Positions 57,105 through 64,000 of a stretch of 64,000 nucleotides of DNA are shown here, piece by piece. The DNA is from Nissabacter sp. SGAir0207 (GTDB lineage Bacteria > Pseudomonadota > Gammaproteobacteria > Enterobacterales > Enterobacteriaceae). The position numbers and the translations under genes are program-made. Each line of letters begins with the position of its first letter. Position 1 is the first letter of the stretch. The notes beneath the pieces were generated by a model that saw nothing but the letters and a program-made list of their open reading frames with translations, did not search any database and was not told the origin of the DNA. The DNA is taken from positions 2,666,001 through 2,730,000 of the forward strand of contig NZ_CP028035.1 in the NCBI RefSeq assembly GCF_005491205.1. The letters run 5' to 3'.

Positions 57105-59822
57105 ATGGTGGATGAGGCGCCTGAACGCCCTGACCCGGACGCCCTGCTGGCGCTGGCGAACGCCCGCCCGCGCGGGCAACTAAAGATCTTTTTCGGTGCC
57201 TGCGCCGGGGTGGGAAAAACCTATGCCATGTTGCAGGAGGCGCAGCGCCTGCAACAGGCCGGGCTGGCGGTGCTGGCCGGTGTGGTGGAGACCCACGGCC
57301 GCCGCGAAACCGAGGCGCTGCTGGCGGGCCTGCCGCAGCTGCCGCCGCGCCGCGTCAGCCACCGTGGCCGCGCGCTGCCGGAGTTCGACCTCGACGCCGC
57401 GCTGGCGCGCCGCCCGGCGCTAATTCTGGTGGACGAGCTGGCGCACAGCAACGTCGAGGGGTCGCGCCACCCCAAGCGCTGGCAGGATGTCGAGGAGCTG
57501 CTCAACGCTGGCATCGATGTGCTGACCACCGTCAACGTGCAGCATCTGGAGAGCCTGAATGACATTGTCGGCGGCATCACTGGCATCCGGGTGCGGGAGA
57601 CGGTGCCCGACCAGATCTTCGATCAGGCCACCGAGGTGGTGCTGGTCGATCTGCCGCCGGATGACCTGCGCCGCCGCCTGAAGGAGGGCAAAGTCTACCT
57701 GCCCGGTCAGGCGGAGCGCGCCATCGAGCACTTTTTCCGCACCGGCAACCTGATCGCCCTGCGGGAGCTGGCGCTGCGCCGCACCGCCGACCGGGTGGAT
57801 GGGCAGATCCGCGCCCTGCGCCACGGGCCGGAGGGCGGCAGCACGCCGCGTGACGCCCTGTTGGTCTGCATCGGCCCCGCCGCCGGGCAGGAGCGGTTGG
57901 TGCGCGCCGCCGCCCGGCTGGCGGGTCGGCTCAACTGCCCCTGGCATGCGGTCTATGCCGAGACGCCGCGCCTGCACCGCCTGCCAGAGGCGCGGCGGCG
58001 GGCGATTTTGCAGGCCCTGAAGCTGGCGCAGGCGCTCGGCGCGGAGACCGCCACCCTCGCGGACGCCGAACCGGAGCGGGCGCTGCTGCGCTACGCCCGC
58101 CAGCATGGGCTGGGGCGCATCCTCGCGGGCCGCCCGCGTGAGGGCCGCCGCTGGCGGCGCAGCTTTGGTGAACGGCTGGCGCGGCTGGCCCCGGAGGCCG
58201 AGCTGCTGCTGATCCCGCTCTCGCCCACGCCCGCCCCCACTGGGCAACCCGATGCCCGCCCGCTGGCGACGCGCTGGCAGCGCCAATGGCAGGGGTGCGG
58301 CGCGGCGCTGGCGCTCTGCGCGCTGATCACCGGCGCGTCGCAGTGGCTGCTGCCCGGCTTTGACCTGTCGAATCTGGTGATGCTCTATTTGCTCGGCGTG
58401 GTGGTAGTGGCGCTGTTCTTTGGCCGCTGGCCCTCGGTGGTGGCGGCGCTGCTGAACGTCGCCAGCTTCGACCTGTTTTTCGTCCAGCCGCGCGGCTCGC
58501 TGGCGGTCAGCGAGGCGCAATATCTGGTCACCTTTGCGGTGATGCTCACCGTCGGCCTGTTGATCGGCAACCTCACCGCCGGGGTGCGCTATCAGGCGCG
58601 GGTGGCACGCTACCGCGAGCAGCGCACCCGCCATTTGTATGAGATCTCCACCGCCCTGAGTCAGGCGCTGACGCCGGAGGCGGTGGCGCAGGCTGGCTGC
58701 CGCTTTGTCGCGGGCAGTTTTCAGGCGCGCGTCAGCCTGCTGCTGCCCGACGAGCAGGGCGAGCTGCGCCCCTACAGCGAGCCAGAATCCACGCCGGGCG
58801 CGATCGATCCGGCCATCGCCCGCTGGAGTTTCGACACCCGCGCCCCGGCCGGGGCGGGCACTGACACCCTGCCCGGCGTCCCTTACCAGTTGCTGCCGCT
58901 AGCCACCGGACGGCAGGCGCTGGGGCTGCTGGCGGTAGAGCCAGCCAGCACGCGCCAGTTGATGGTGCCAGAGCAACAGCGGCTGTTGCAGACCTTCAGC
59001 GTGCTGCTGGCGAATGCGCTGGAGCGCCTGCATCTGGCGGCACAGGCGGAGCGCGCGCGGGTTGACGCCGAACGGGAGCAGCTACGCAACTCGCTGCTCG
59101 CCGCCCTCTCCCACGATCTGCGCACGCCGCTGACGGTGCTGTTTGGTCAGGCGGAGATTCTCACCCTCGATCTGGCGGCGGCGCACTCCCCCTTTGCGCC
59201 ACAGGCCAGCCAGATCCGCCAGCAGGTGCTGAGCACTACCCGGCTGGTAAACAACCTGCTCGACATGGCGCGCATCCAGTCCGGCGGCCTCCAATTGCGC
59301 AAGGAGTGGCAGGCGCTGGATGAGCTGGTGGGCAGCGCGCTGCGATCGCTGGAGCCAACGCTGGAGGGGCATCCGCTGCGCCTTGAGCTGCCGCCGGAGC
59401 TGCTGCTGGTGCAGTGTGACGCCGGGCTGATTGAGCGGGTGCTGGTCAATTTGCTGGAGAATGCCCATAAGTACGCTGGCCCCACCGCTACCCTTGGCAT
59501 CCGTGCCGAGCAGGAGCCGGGGCGGCTGTGGGTAACGGTCTGGGACGATGGCCCCGGCATCCCGCCCGGCGAGGAGCTGCGCATCTTTGACAAGTTCGCC
59601 CGTGGGCAGCGGGAGTCAGCGATCCCCGGCGTGGGCTTGGGGCTGGCGATTTGCCGTGCCATTATGGTGCTTCACGGCGGGGAGATTCAGGCGCTGAATC
59701 GCCCTGAGGGGGGCGCGGCCTTCCGTTTCTGGCTGCCCCTCACCCCGCCCCCGGCCCTTGCGGCAGAATTTCTTGAGGAGAATGGCCCTGAACCCGGTGC
59801 AGATCCTGATAGTGGAAGATGA
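57105..59822 (+). CDS. kdpD: Sensor histidine kinase KdpD
   Basis: The K+/turgor sensor kinase, 905 residues. Domains in order: KdpD N-terminal domain with Walker A GACAGVGKT (31-39) and the DELAHSN motif; a universal-stress-like domain (about 250-370); four spans (about 400-500); a GAF domain; HisKA with phosphorylated His near 670 in ALSHDLRTPL; and HATPase with LLENAHKYAGP and DDGPGIP. It lies 3 bp after kdpC and overlaps kdpE by 41 bp. Confidence 0.96.
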   Translation: MVDEAPERPDPDALLALANARPRGQLKIFFGACAGVGKTYAMLQEAQRLQQAGLAVLAGVVETHGRRETEALLAGLPQLPPRRVSHRGRALPEFDLDAALARRPALILVDELAHSNVEGSRHPKRWQDVEELLNAGIDVLTTVNVQHLESLNDIVGGITGIRVRETVPDQIFDQATEVVLVDLPPDDLRRRLKEGKVYLPGQAERAIEHFFRTGNLIALRELALRRTADRVDGQIRALRHGPEGGSTPRDALLVCIGPAAGQERLVRAAARLAGRLNCPWHAVYAETPRLHRLPEARRRAILQALKLAQALGAETATLADAEPERALLRYARQHGLGRILAGRPREGRRWRRSFGERLARLAPEAELLLIPLSPTPAPTGQPDARPLATRWQRQWQGCGAALALCALITGASQWLLPGFDLSNLVMLYLLGVVVVALFFGRWPSVVAALLNVASFDLFFVQPRGSLAVSEAQYLVTFAVMLTVGLLIGNLTAGVRYQARVARYREQRTRHLYEISTALSQALTPEAVAQAGCRFVAGSFQARVSLLLPDEQGELRPYSEPESTPGAIDPAIARWSFDTRAPAGAGTDTLPGVPYQLLPLATGRQALGLLAVEPASTRQLMVPEQQRLLQTFSVLLANALERLHLAAQAERARVDAEREQLRNSLLAALSHDLRTPLTVLFGQAEILTLDLAAAHSPFAPQASQIRQQVLSTTRLVNNLLDMARIQSGGLQLRKEWQALDELVGSALRSLEPTLEGHPLRLELPPELLLVQCDAGLIERVLVNLLENAHKYAGPTATLGIRAEQEPGRLWVTVWDDGPGIPPGEELRIFDKFARGQRESAIPGVGLGLAICRAIMVLHGGEIQALNRPEGGAAFRFWLPLTPPPALAAEFLEENGPEPGADPDSGR

Positions 59823-60474
59823 GAATGAGATCCGCCGCTTTGTGCGTACCGCGCTGGAGGTGGAGGGGTGGCGCGTGCATGACGCTGGCACCCTGCAACG
59901 TGGGCTGATCGAGGCGGCGACCCGCAAGCCTGATCTGATCATTTTGGATCTTGGGCTACCGGATGGCGATGGGCTGGATTTCATCCACGATCTGCGCCAG
60001 TGGAGCGCGATCCCGGTGATCGTGCTGTCGGCGCGCAGTGAAGAGGCGGAGAAGATCGCCGCGCTGGACGCGGGCGCGGATGACTACCTGAGCAAGCCGT
60101 TTGGCGTGGGTGAGCTGCTGGCGCGGGCGCGCGCCTCGTTGCGCCGCCATAATGGCCACGGCGGCAATGACAGCCCGCTGGTGACCTTCTCAGAGGTGAC
60201 GGTGGATCTGCCCAACCGGCGGGTGACACGCCAGGGCCAGCCGGTGCACCTGACGCCGATTGAGTTCCGCCTGTTGGCAGAACTGTTGGCGAACCGTGGC
60301 AAGGTATTGACGCAGCGGCAGTTATTGAGCCGGGTGTGGGGGCCGAACGCAGTGGAGCACAACCACTACCTGCGCATCTACATGGGGCATCTGCGCCAAA
60401 AACTGGAGGCCGACCCCACCCGGCCGCAGCACCTGCTGACCGAAACCGGGGTCGGTTACCGCTTTATGGCCTGA
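59782..60474 (+). CDS. kdpE: Response regulator KdpE
   Basis: An OmpR-family activator of kdpFABC, 230 residues from ATG 59782 (MALNPVQILIVEDENEIRRF) preceded by GAGGAGA. A few residues longer than E. coli; a GTG five codons later is another candidate start. The receiver has the phosphorylated Asp near 57 in ILDLGLPDGDG and Lys in YLSKPFG. The winged helix has LTPIEFRLLAELL and VLTQRQLLSRVWGPNAVEHN. Confidence 0.95.
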   Translation: MALNPVQILIVEDENEIRRFVRTALEVEGWRVHDAGTLQRGLIEAATRKPDLIILDLGLPDGDGLDFIHDLRQWSAIPVIVLSARSEEAEKIAALDAGADDYLSKPFGVGELLARARASLRRHNGHGGNDSPLVTFSEVTVDLPNRRVTRQGQPVHLTPIEFRLLAELLANRGKVLTQRQLLSRVWGPNAVEHNHYLRIYMGHLRQKLEADPTRPQHLLTETGVGYRFMA

Positions 60475-60480
60475 CGGGAA

Positions 60481-60687
60481 TCAGTAAAAATCCTGCGCCG
60501 CCAGTTCGGATTGCGCCAGCCACACCGGCTTGTCGCTGGTTTTGTGCCAAACGCGGTGCAGGTAGCTATAGAAACGGGCGCGATCGCGGTGCAGCAGCAT
60601 CACTGGCAGGGCCAGCGTTCCGGCGGCGATGACCGCGCCGCGGCGCAACAGGACCCGGTGGCGGGGAAAGGCGGTATAGATGGGCAT
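60481..60687 (-). CDS. ybfA: YbfA-like small membrane protein
   Basis: A 68-residue protein with one hydrophobic span ([20 protein letters not shown]) and a conserved C-terminus [20 protein letters not shown], matching E. coli YbfA, which also neighbours kdp. AGGAGG precedes the ATG. It is convergent with kdpE, 6 bp away. Function unknown. Confidence 0.85.
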   Translation of the reverse strand: MPIYTAFPRHRVLLRRGAVIAAGTLALPVMLLHRDRARFYSYLHRVWHKTSDKPVWLAQSELAAQDFY

Positions 60688-60895
60688 ACTGTTCCTCCTG
60701 AAACGTTTCGCTGAAAGTTAATCACGGTGATTATGTGAGCTAGCTCAAATATTACTCTGCACAATGAGCTATGGCTACTCCTCCGACCACTCTTTTTCAC
60801 TTTTTTGATCGGATCCTTACCAACGTCGTGATTAAGTTACAGGAGTGCTAAATAGCCGCTAATTTTAGGTTAAATAATGCCCGCCCTTGCCGCGC

Positions 60896-61525
60896 CTATT
60901 CGCCCTCTTCCCGCGGCGCGGCGGCCAGCTCCTGCTCAATGCTCTCCACCGCCGTTTGCAGCGCCAGATTGACGCGCGCAATCTGCTCTGCGCTCAGGTC
61001 GGTGCGCATCATATTGCTGCGCAATGCGTGTTTCAGGCGCTTCATGGTCTCCGCGATGCCTTCGGCCAGATTGCCCTCCCGGTTCGCCGTCACCTGCGCC
61101 AGCCGGGCGAAGATCACATCCACCGCCGTCTGGTGCTCTGCCAGCTCTGCCTCGCCCGCTGGCGTGATGCGGTAGCGCTTGCGGCCATTTTCTGCCGCCT
61201 CTGCCACCAGAAAATCCTGCTCCTCCAGCAGCGTCAGGGTTGGGTAGATCACGCCAGGGCTGGGCACATACAGCCCGGAGGAGGCCACCTCAATCGCCTT
61301 GATCAGCTCATAGCCGTGGCTCGGCTTTTTGGCCACCAGCGCCAGCAGCACGCGGCGCAGTTCACCGTGCTCAAATAGCCGGTGCAGCTTCTCACCCCGA
61401 CCGCGCCGACGTCCCTCATGGCCGCCCCGGTGCTCATGGTGCCCGCCACGGCGGATCAGGTTATAGACTTTGTCACGGCGACGGCGGCCGCCGGGTTTGC
61501 GGGTGGTCATCTCTTCATTCATCAT
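60896..61525 (-). CDS. PadR-family transcriptional regulator (YqjI-like)
   Basis: A 209-residue regulator. Residues 1-50 form a basic, Arg/Gly/His-rich head (RGGHHEHRGGHEGRRRGRG). The PadR winged helix follows (GELRRVLLALVAKKPSHGYE, then PSPGVIYPTLTLLEEQDFL), then a helical dimerisation tail. The plan resembles E. coli YqjI, a nickel-sensitive PadR repressor with a His-rich head, but ligand here is unknown. Two adjacent ATGs (61525, 61522) are possible starts. Two perfect palindromes lie 15 bp upstream, so autoregulation is likely. Confidence 0.88.
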   Translation of the reverse strand: MMNEEMTTRKPGGRRRRDKVYNLIRRGGHHEHRGGHEGRRRGRGEKLHRLFEHGELRRVLLALVAKKPSHGYELIKAIEVASSGLYVPSPGVIYPTLTLLEEQDFLVAEAAENGRKRYRITPAGEAELAEHQTAVDVIFARLAQVTANREGNLAEGIAETMKRLKHALRSNMMRTDLSAEQIARVNLALQTAVESIEQELAAAPREEGE

Positions 61526-61539
61526 CAGTCACCTTGTTT

Positions 61540-61572
61540 TTAGATATATCTAATTAATTTAGATATATCTAA
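61540..61572. promoter_or_regulatory. Tandem palindromic operators of the PadR-like gene
   Basis: TTAGATATATCTAA occurs twice, at 61540-61553 and 61559-61572, both perfect 14-bp dyads with a 19-bp period, 15 bp before the PadR-family start. This is a strong candidate for PadR dimer sites covering the promoter. Confidence 0.8.
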
Positions 61573-61625
61573 AATAGCGGCGACGCACGATCCCGGCAAG
61601 ATCTTTTTGCTCATTTTGCAGGCAT

Positions 61626-61652
61626 AAAAAAAGGCGCTGTCGAAACAGCGCC
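61626..61652 (-). terminator. Terminator of seqA-pgm
   Basis: On the minus strand GGCGCTGT / ACAGCGCC with a 4-base loop is followed by T7, 23 bp past the pgm stop. Confidence 0.92.
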
Positions 61653-61675
61653 TTAATCATGCGGTTAGCGGCGGA

Positions 61676-63325
61676 TTATTTGGCGTTCGCCAGGACTTCG
61701 CCCACGATGTCGACTGCCTCTTTCTCGATCTTCTCGCGGTGCTCCGCGCCAAGGAAGCTCTCACAGTAGATTTTGTAGGCTTCCTCAGTACCGGACGGAC
61801 GGGCGGCGAACCAGCCGTTGTCGGTCATGACTTTCAGGCCGCCGATGGCCGCGCCATTGCCCGGTGCTGCCGTCAGGCGGGCGGTGATCTTGTCACCAGC
61901 CAGTTGGTCAGCTTTCACCTGCTCTGGGGAGAGCTTGGAGAGCGCGGCCTTCTGCGCGTGGGTGGCGGGCGCCTGAATGCGGTTGTAGCTCGGCGCGCCA
62001 AAGCGCTCTGCCAGCCCGTCATAGTGCTGCTGCGGGTTCTTGCCGGTGACCGCGGTGATCTCAGCGGCCAGCAGGCACATGATGATGCCATCTTTGTCCG
62101 TGGACCACGGCGTGCCGTCGAAGCGCAGGAAGGAGGCACCTGCGCTCTCCTCGCCGCCGAAGCCGAAGCTGCCGTCGTACAGGCCATCCACAAACCACTT
62201 GAAGCCCACTGGCACTTCCACCAGCTTGCGGCCGAGATCGGCCACCACGCGGTCAATCATCGCGCTGGAGACCAGCGTCTTGCCTACCGCGACATCCTGG
62301 CCCCACTGCGGGCGATGCTGGAACAGGTACTGGATGGCAACGGCCAAATAGTGGTTCGGGTTCATCAGCCCTTTCGGCGTGACGATGCCGTGGCGGTCGT
62401 AGTCCGGGTCATTGGCGAAGGCCAGATCAAACTTGTCACGCAGCGCCAGCAGGCCAGCCATCGCCGACTCCGAGGAGCAGTCCATGCGGATGATGCCGTC
62501 ATGGTCGAGGTGCATGAAGCGGAAGGTCTGGTCGATCTCGTTGTTGACCAGCGTCAGGTCGAGCTTGTAGTGCTCGGCGATGCGCTCCCAGTAGGCGATG
62601 CCGGAGCCGCCGAGCGGATCCACGCCCAGCTTCAGGCCCGCGCTTTGGATAGCTGGCATGTCGATGATGGAGGTCAGGCCCTCAATGTAGGGCTGCACCA
62701 GATCTTTTTCATGCAGGTGGCCGCCCTGCCAGGCTTTGTCCAGCGACTGGCGCTGCACACCCTTCAGGCCATCGGCCAGCAGCGCGTTGGCGCGCTTCTC
62801 AATCACCGAGGTGAGGTTGGTGTCAGCCGGGCCACCGTTCGGCGGGTTGTACTTGATGCCGCCATCTTCCGGCGGGTTGTGGGACGGCGTAATCACGATG
62901 CCGTCGGCCTGCGCGCCGCCGTTCTGGTTGTGCACCAAAATGGCATTGGAGATAGCGGGGGTTGGGGTGAAGCCATTGTCCTGCTGGACAATCACGTCAA
63001 CGCCGTTGGCGGTGAGCACTTCCAGCACGGAGATGAAGGCCGGCTCCGAGAGCGCGTGCGTATCCTTACCCACGTAGCACGGCCCGGTAATGCCGTGCTG
63101 TTTGCGCACCTCGGCAATCGCCTGCGCGATGGCCAGAATGTGCGTTTCATTAAAGCTGTGACGGCCCGCGCTGCCGCGGTGGCCGGAGGTGCCGAACTTC
63201 ACCGCGTGTGCGGCATTGCCCGGCTCCGGCTGCAATACGTAATATTGCGACGTCAACTGTGCCACATTAATCAAATCGCTCTGCTGAGCAGGTTGCCCTG
63301 CGCGTGGATGATTGGCCACCGGCAC
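61676..63325 (-). CDS. pgm: Phosphoglucomutase (alpha-D-glucose phosphate-specific)
   Basis: Interconverts glucose-1- and glucose-6-phosphate, 549 residues (E. coli 546). Motifs: KFGTSGHRG, the phosphoserine loop [12 protein letters not shown] (Ser near 149), Mg-binding NDPDYDRHG, and sugar-binding GGEESAGAS. The start is GTG 63325 with AGGGAGA just before; a second GTG two codons later is an alternative. It lies 18 bp after seqA in the usual seqA-pgm order. Confidence 0.96.
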   Translation of the reverse strand: MPVANHPRAGQPAQQSDLINVAQLTSQYYVLQPEPGNAAHAVKFGTSGHRGSAGRHSFNETHILAIAQAIAEVRKQHGITGPCYVGKDTHALSEPAFISVLEVLTANGVDVIVQQDNGFTPTPAISNAILVHNQNGGAQADGIVITPSHNPPEDGGIKYNPPNGGPADTNLTSVIEKRANALLADGLKGVQRQSLDKAWQGGHLHEKDLVQPYIEGLTSIIDMPAIQSAGLKLGVDPLGGSGIAYWERIAEHYKLDLTLVNNEIDQTFRFMHLDHDGIIRMDCSSESAMAGLLALRDKFDLAFANDPDYDRHGIVTPKGLMNPNHYLAVAIQYLFQHRPQWGQDVAVGKTLVSSAMIDRVVADLGRKLVEVPVGFKWFVDGLYDGSFGFGGEESAGASFLRFDGTPWSTDKDGIIMCLLAAEITAVTGKNPQQHYDGLAERFGAPSYNRIQAPATHAQKAALSKLSPEQVKADQLAGDKITARLTAAPGNGAAIGGLKVMTDNGWFAARPSGTEEAYKIYCESFLGAEHREKIEKEAVDIVGEVLANAK

Positions 63326-63343
63326 TTCTCCCTTTCGCGTAAA

Positions 63344-63943
63344 TTAAATGGTGCCGCAAACTTTATCGGTCAGTTCCACCGGGAACTGCATGGCCTGCAT
63401 GATGGTTTCAATCATGCTGCGTTTGCGACCGGTATTGGTATTGGTGATGACCCAGTACGGCGTGCCCGGCACTGGCTTGGGCTTGGTGTGGTTGCCGCTC
63501 TGGAGAAGGGTTTGCTCGTCGCCGGCAAAGTAGGTGCGCGTGCGGCCGTGCAAGGTGTCTGTCGCCGCCGCGAACTCCTGCGGCGCCAGGCTATAGAGGG
63601 TTGACAGCACCAGCATAAAGCGATTGACGGCCTTATTTTGCTCGGCGTATTCATCCGAAAGCAGCAGCTCACGCATCGCCCGCACCTTGTCACGCGGCTG
63701 CGCGGCCGGGGCCGGCGCGGTCACGGAGCGGGCGGCGGCCTGCGGCTGCACCGGGGCCGACGCGGGGGCAGGCTGGGCCTGCGGTTGGGCGGCCATACTG
63801 GCTGTTGCGGCGCGCACCGGTGCCTGCTGGCCCGGTGTGAATTTCAGCATACGGCGCAGGATATCGGACGCGCTTTCACCAATGTGCTGGGTGTGGCTCG
63901 CGATATAACGATAGAGCTCTTCGTCAACCTCAATAGTTTTCAT
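63344..63943 (-). CDS. seqA: SeqA, negative modulator of replication initiation
   Basis: Binds hemimethylated GATC sites, sequesters oriC and orders the nascent strands. 199 residues: N-terminal oligomerisation domain (MKTIEVDEELYRYIASHTQH), a linker of Ala/Pro/Gln (about 45-85), and C-terminal DNA-binding domain with ATDTLHGRTRTYFAGDEQTL and TNTNTGRKRSMI. The linker is longer than in E. coli SeqA (181 aa). It starts 57 bp from the window's right end. Confidence 0.96.
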   Translation of the reverse strand: MKTIEVDEELYRYIASHTQHIGESASDILRRMLKFTPGQQAPVRAATASMAAQPQAQPAPASAPVQPQAAARSVTAPAPAAQPRDKVRAMRELLLSDEYAEQNKAVNRFMLVLSTLYSLAPQEFAAATDTLHGRTRTYFAGDEQTLLQSGNHTKPKPVPGTPYWVITNTNTGRKRSMIETIMQAMQFPVELTDKVCGTI

Positions 63944-64000
63944 CTTTATCCAGTACTGTTTTTCTACTTAATTCAATCGAAAAGAGTATACAAGCTAATC

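Noticed and set aside
61739..63604. 621-codon plus-strand frame opposite pgm
   Set aside because: Same cause; pgm on the other strand is certain.

Overview
This window comes from the chromosome of a GC-rich member of the Enterobacterales. Gene content and order largely follow the E. coli 17-min region (pgl, ybhA, mod, gal, gpmA, aroG, ybgS, zitB, tRNA-Lys, tol-pal, cyd, suc, sdh, gltA, nei, ybgL-K-J-I, phrB, kdp, ybfA, pgm, seqA). The DUF969/DUF979 pair with pcp beside pxpABC, and a psiF-like gene after galM, suggest a Serratia/Yersinia-type relative. I cannot fix the genus from sequence alone.

Layout. 1-7.3 kb: truncated pgl, ybhA, and the molybdate block (modABC with a ModE operator, acrZ, modE, modF). 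7.3-10.9 kb: galTKM without galE, behind GalR-type operators. 11-15.3 kb: psiF-like gene, gpmA (Fur box), aroG (TyrR box), ybgS, zitB. 15.3-16.9 kb: a gene-free stretch built of composite inverted and tandem repeats, followed by four identical tRNA-Lys genes; nadA and pnuC, which lie here in E. coli, are missing. 17.5-26.4 kb: the envelope-constriction operon ybgC-tolQRAB-pal-cpoB and the bd-oxidase operon cydABX, all on the minus strand. 26.9-28 kb: an inserted secreted PI-PLC-like gene. 28-39.7 kb: the TCA cluster sdhCDAB-sucABCD on the minus strand, divergent from gltA. 39.8-47.3 kb: nei, then pcp, two DUF membrane proteins and the 5-oxoprolinase genes, then an MFS carrier. 47.3-52.5 kb: a signal-less amidase, ybgI, a periplasmic class II cAMP phosphodiesterase, phrB and a two-domain YbgA. 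52.6-60.5 kb: kdpFABCDE with a KdpE-like site. 60.5-64 kb: ybfA, a PadR-family regulator with two perfect operators, pgm and seqA.

Most genes are conserved core metabolism. The accessory or unusual parts are the repeat locus at 15.3-16.9 kb, the PI-PLC gene, the amidase with its own promoter and palindrome, the CpdP-like enzyme, the PadR operator pair, and the pcp/DUF979/DUF969/pxp cluster. The last of these reads as a possible pyroglutamate release, transport and catabolism module. Coordinates and motifs were read by eye. Functions rest on remembered family features, not on database searches.
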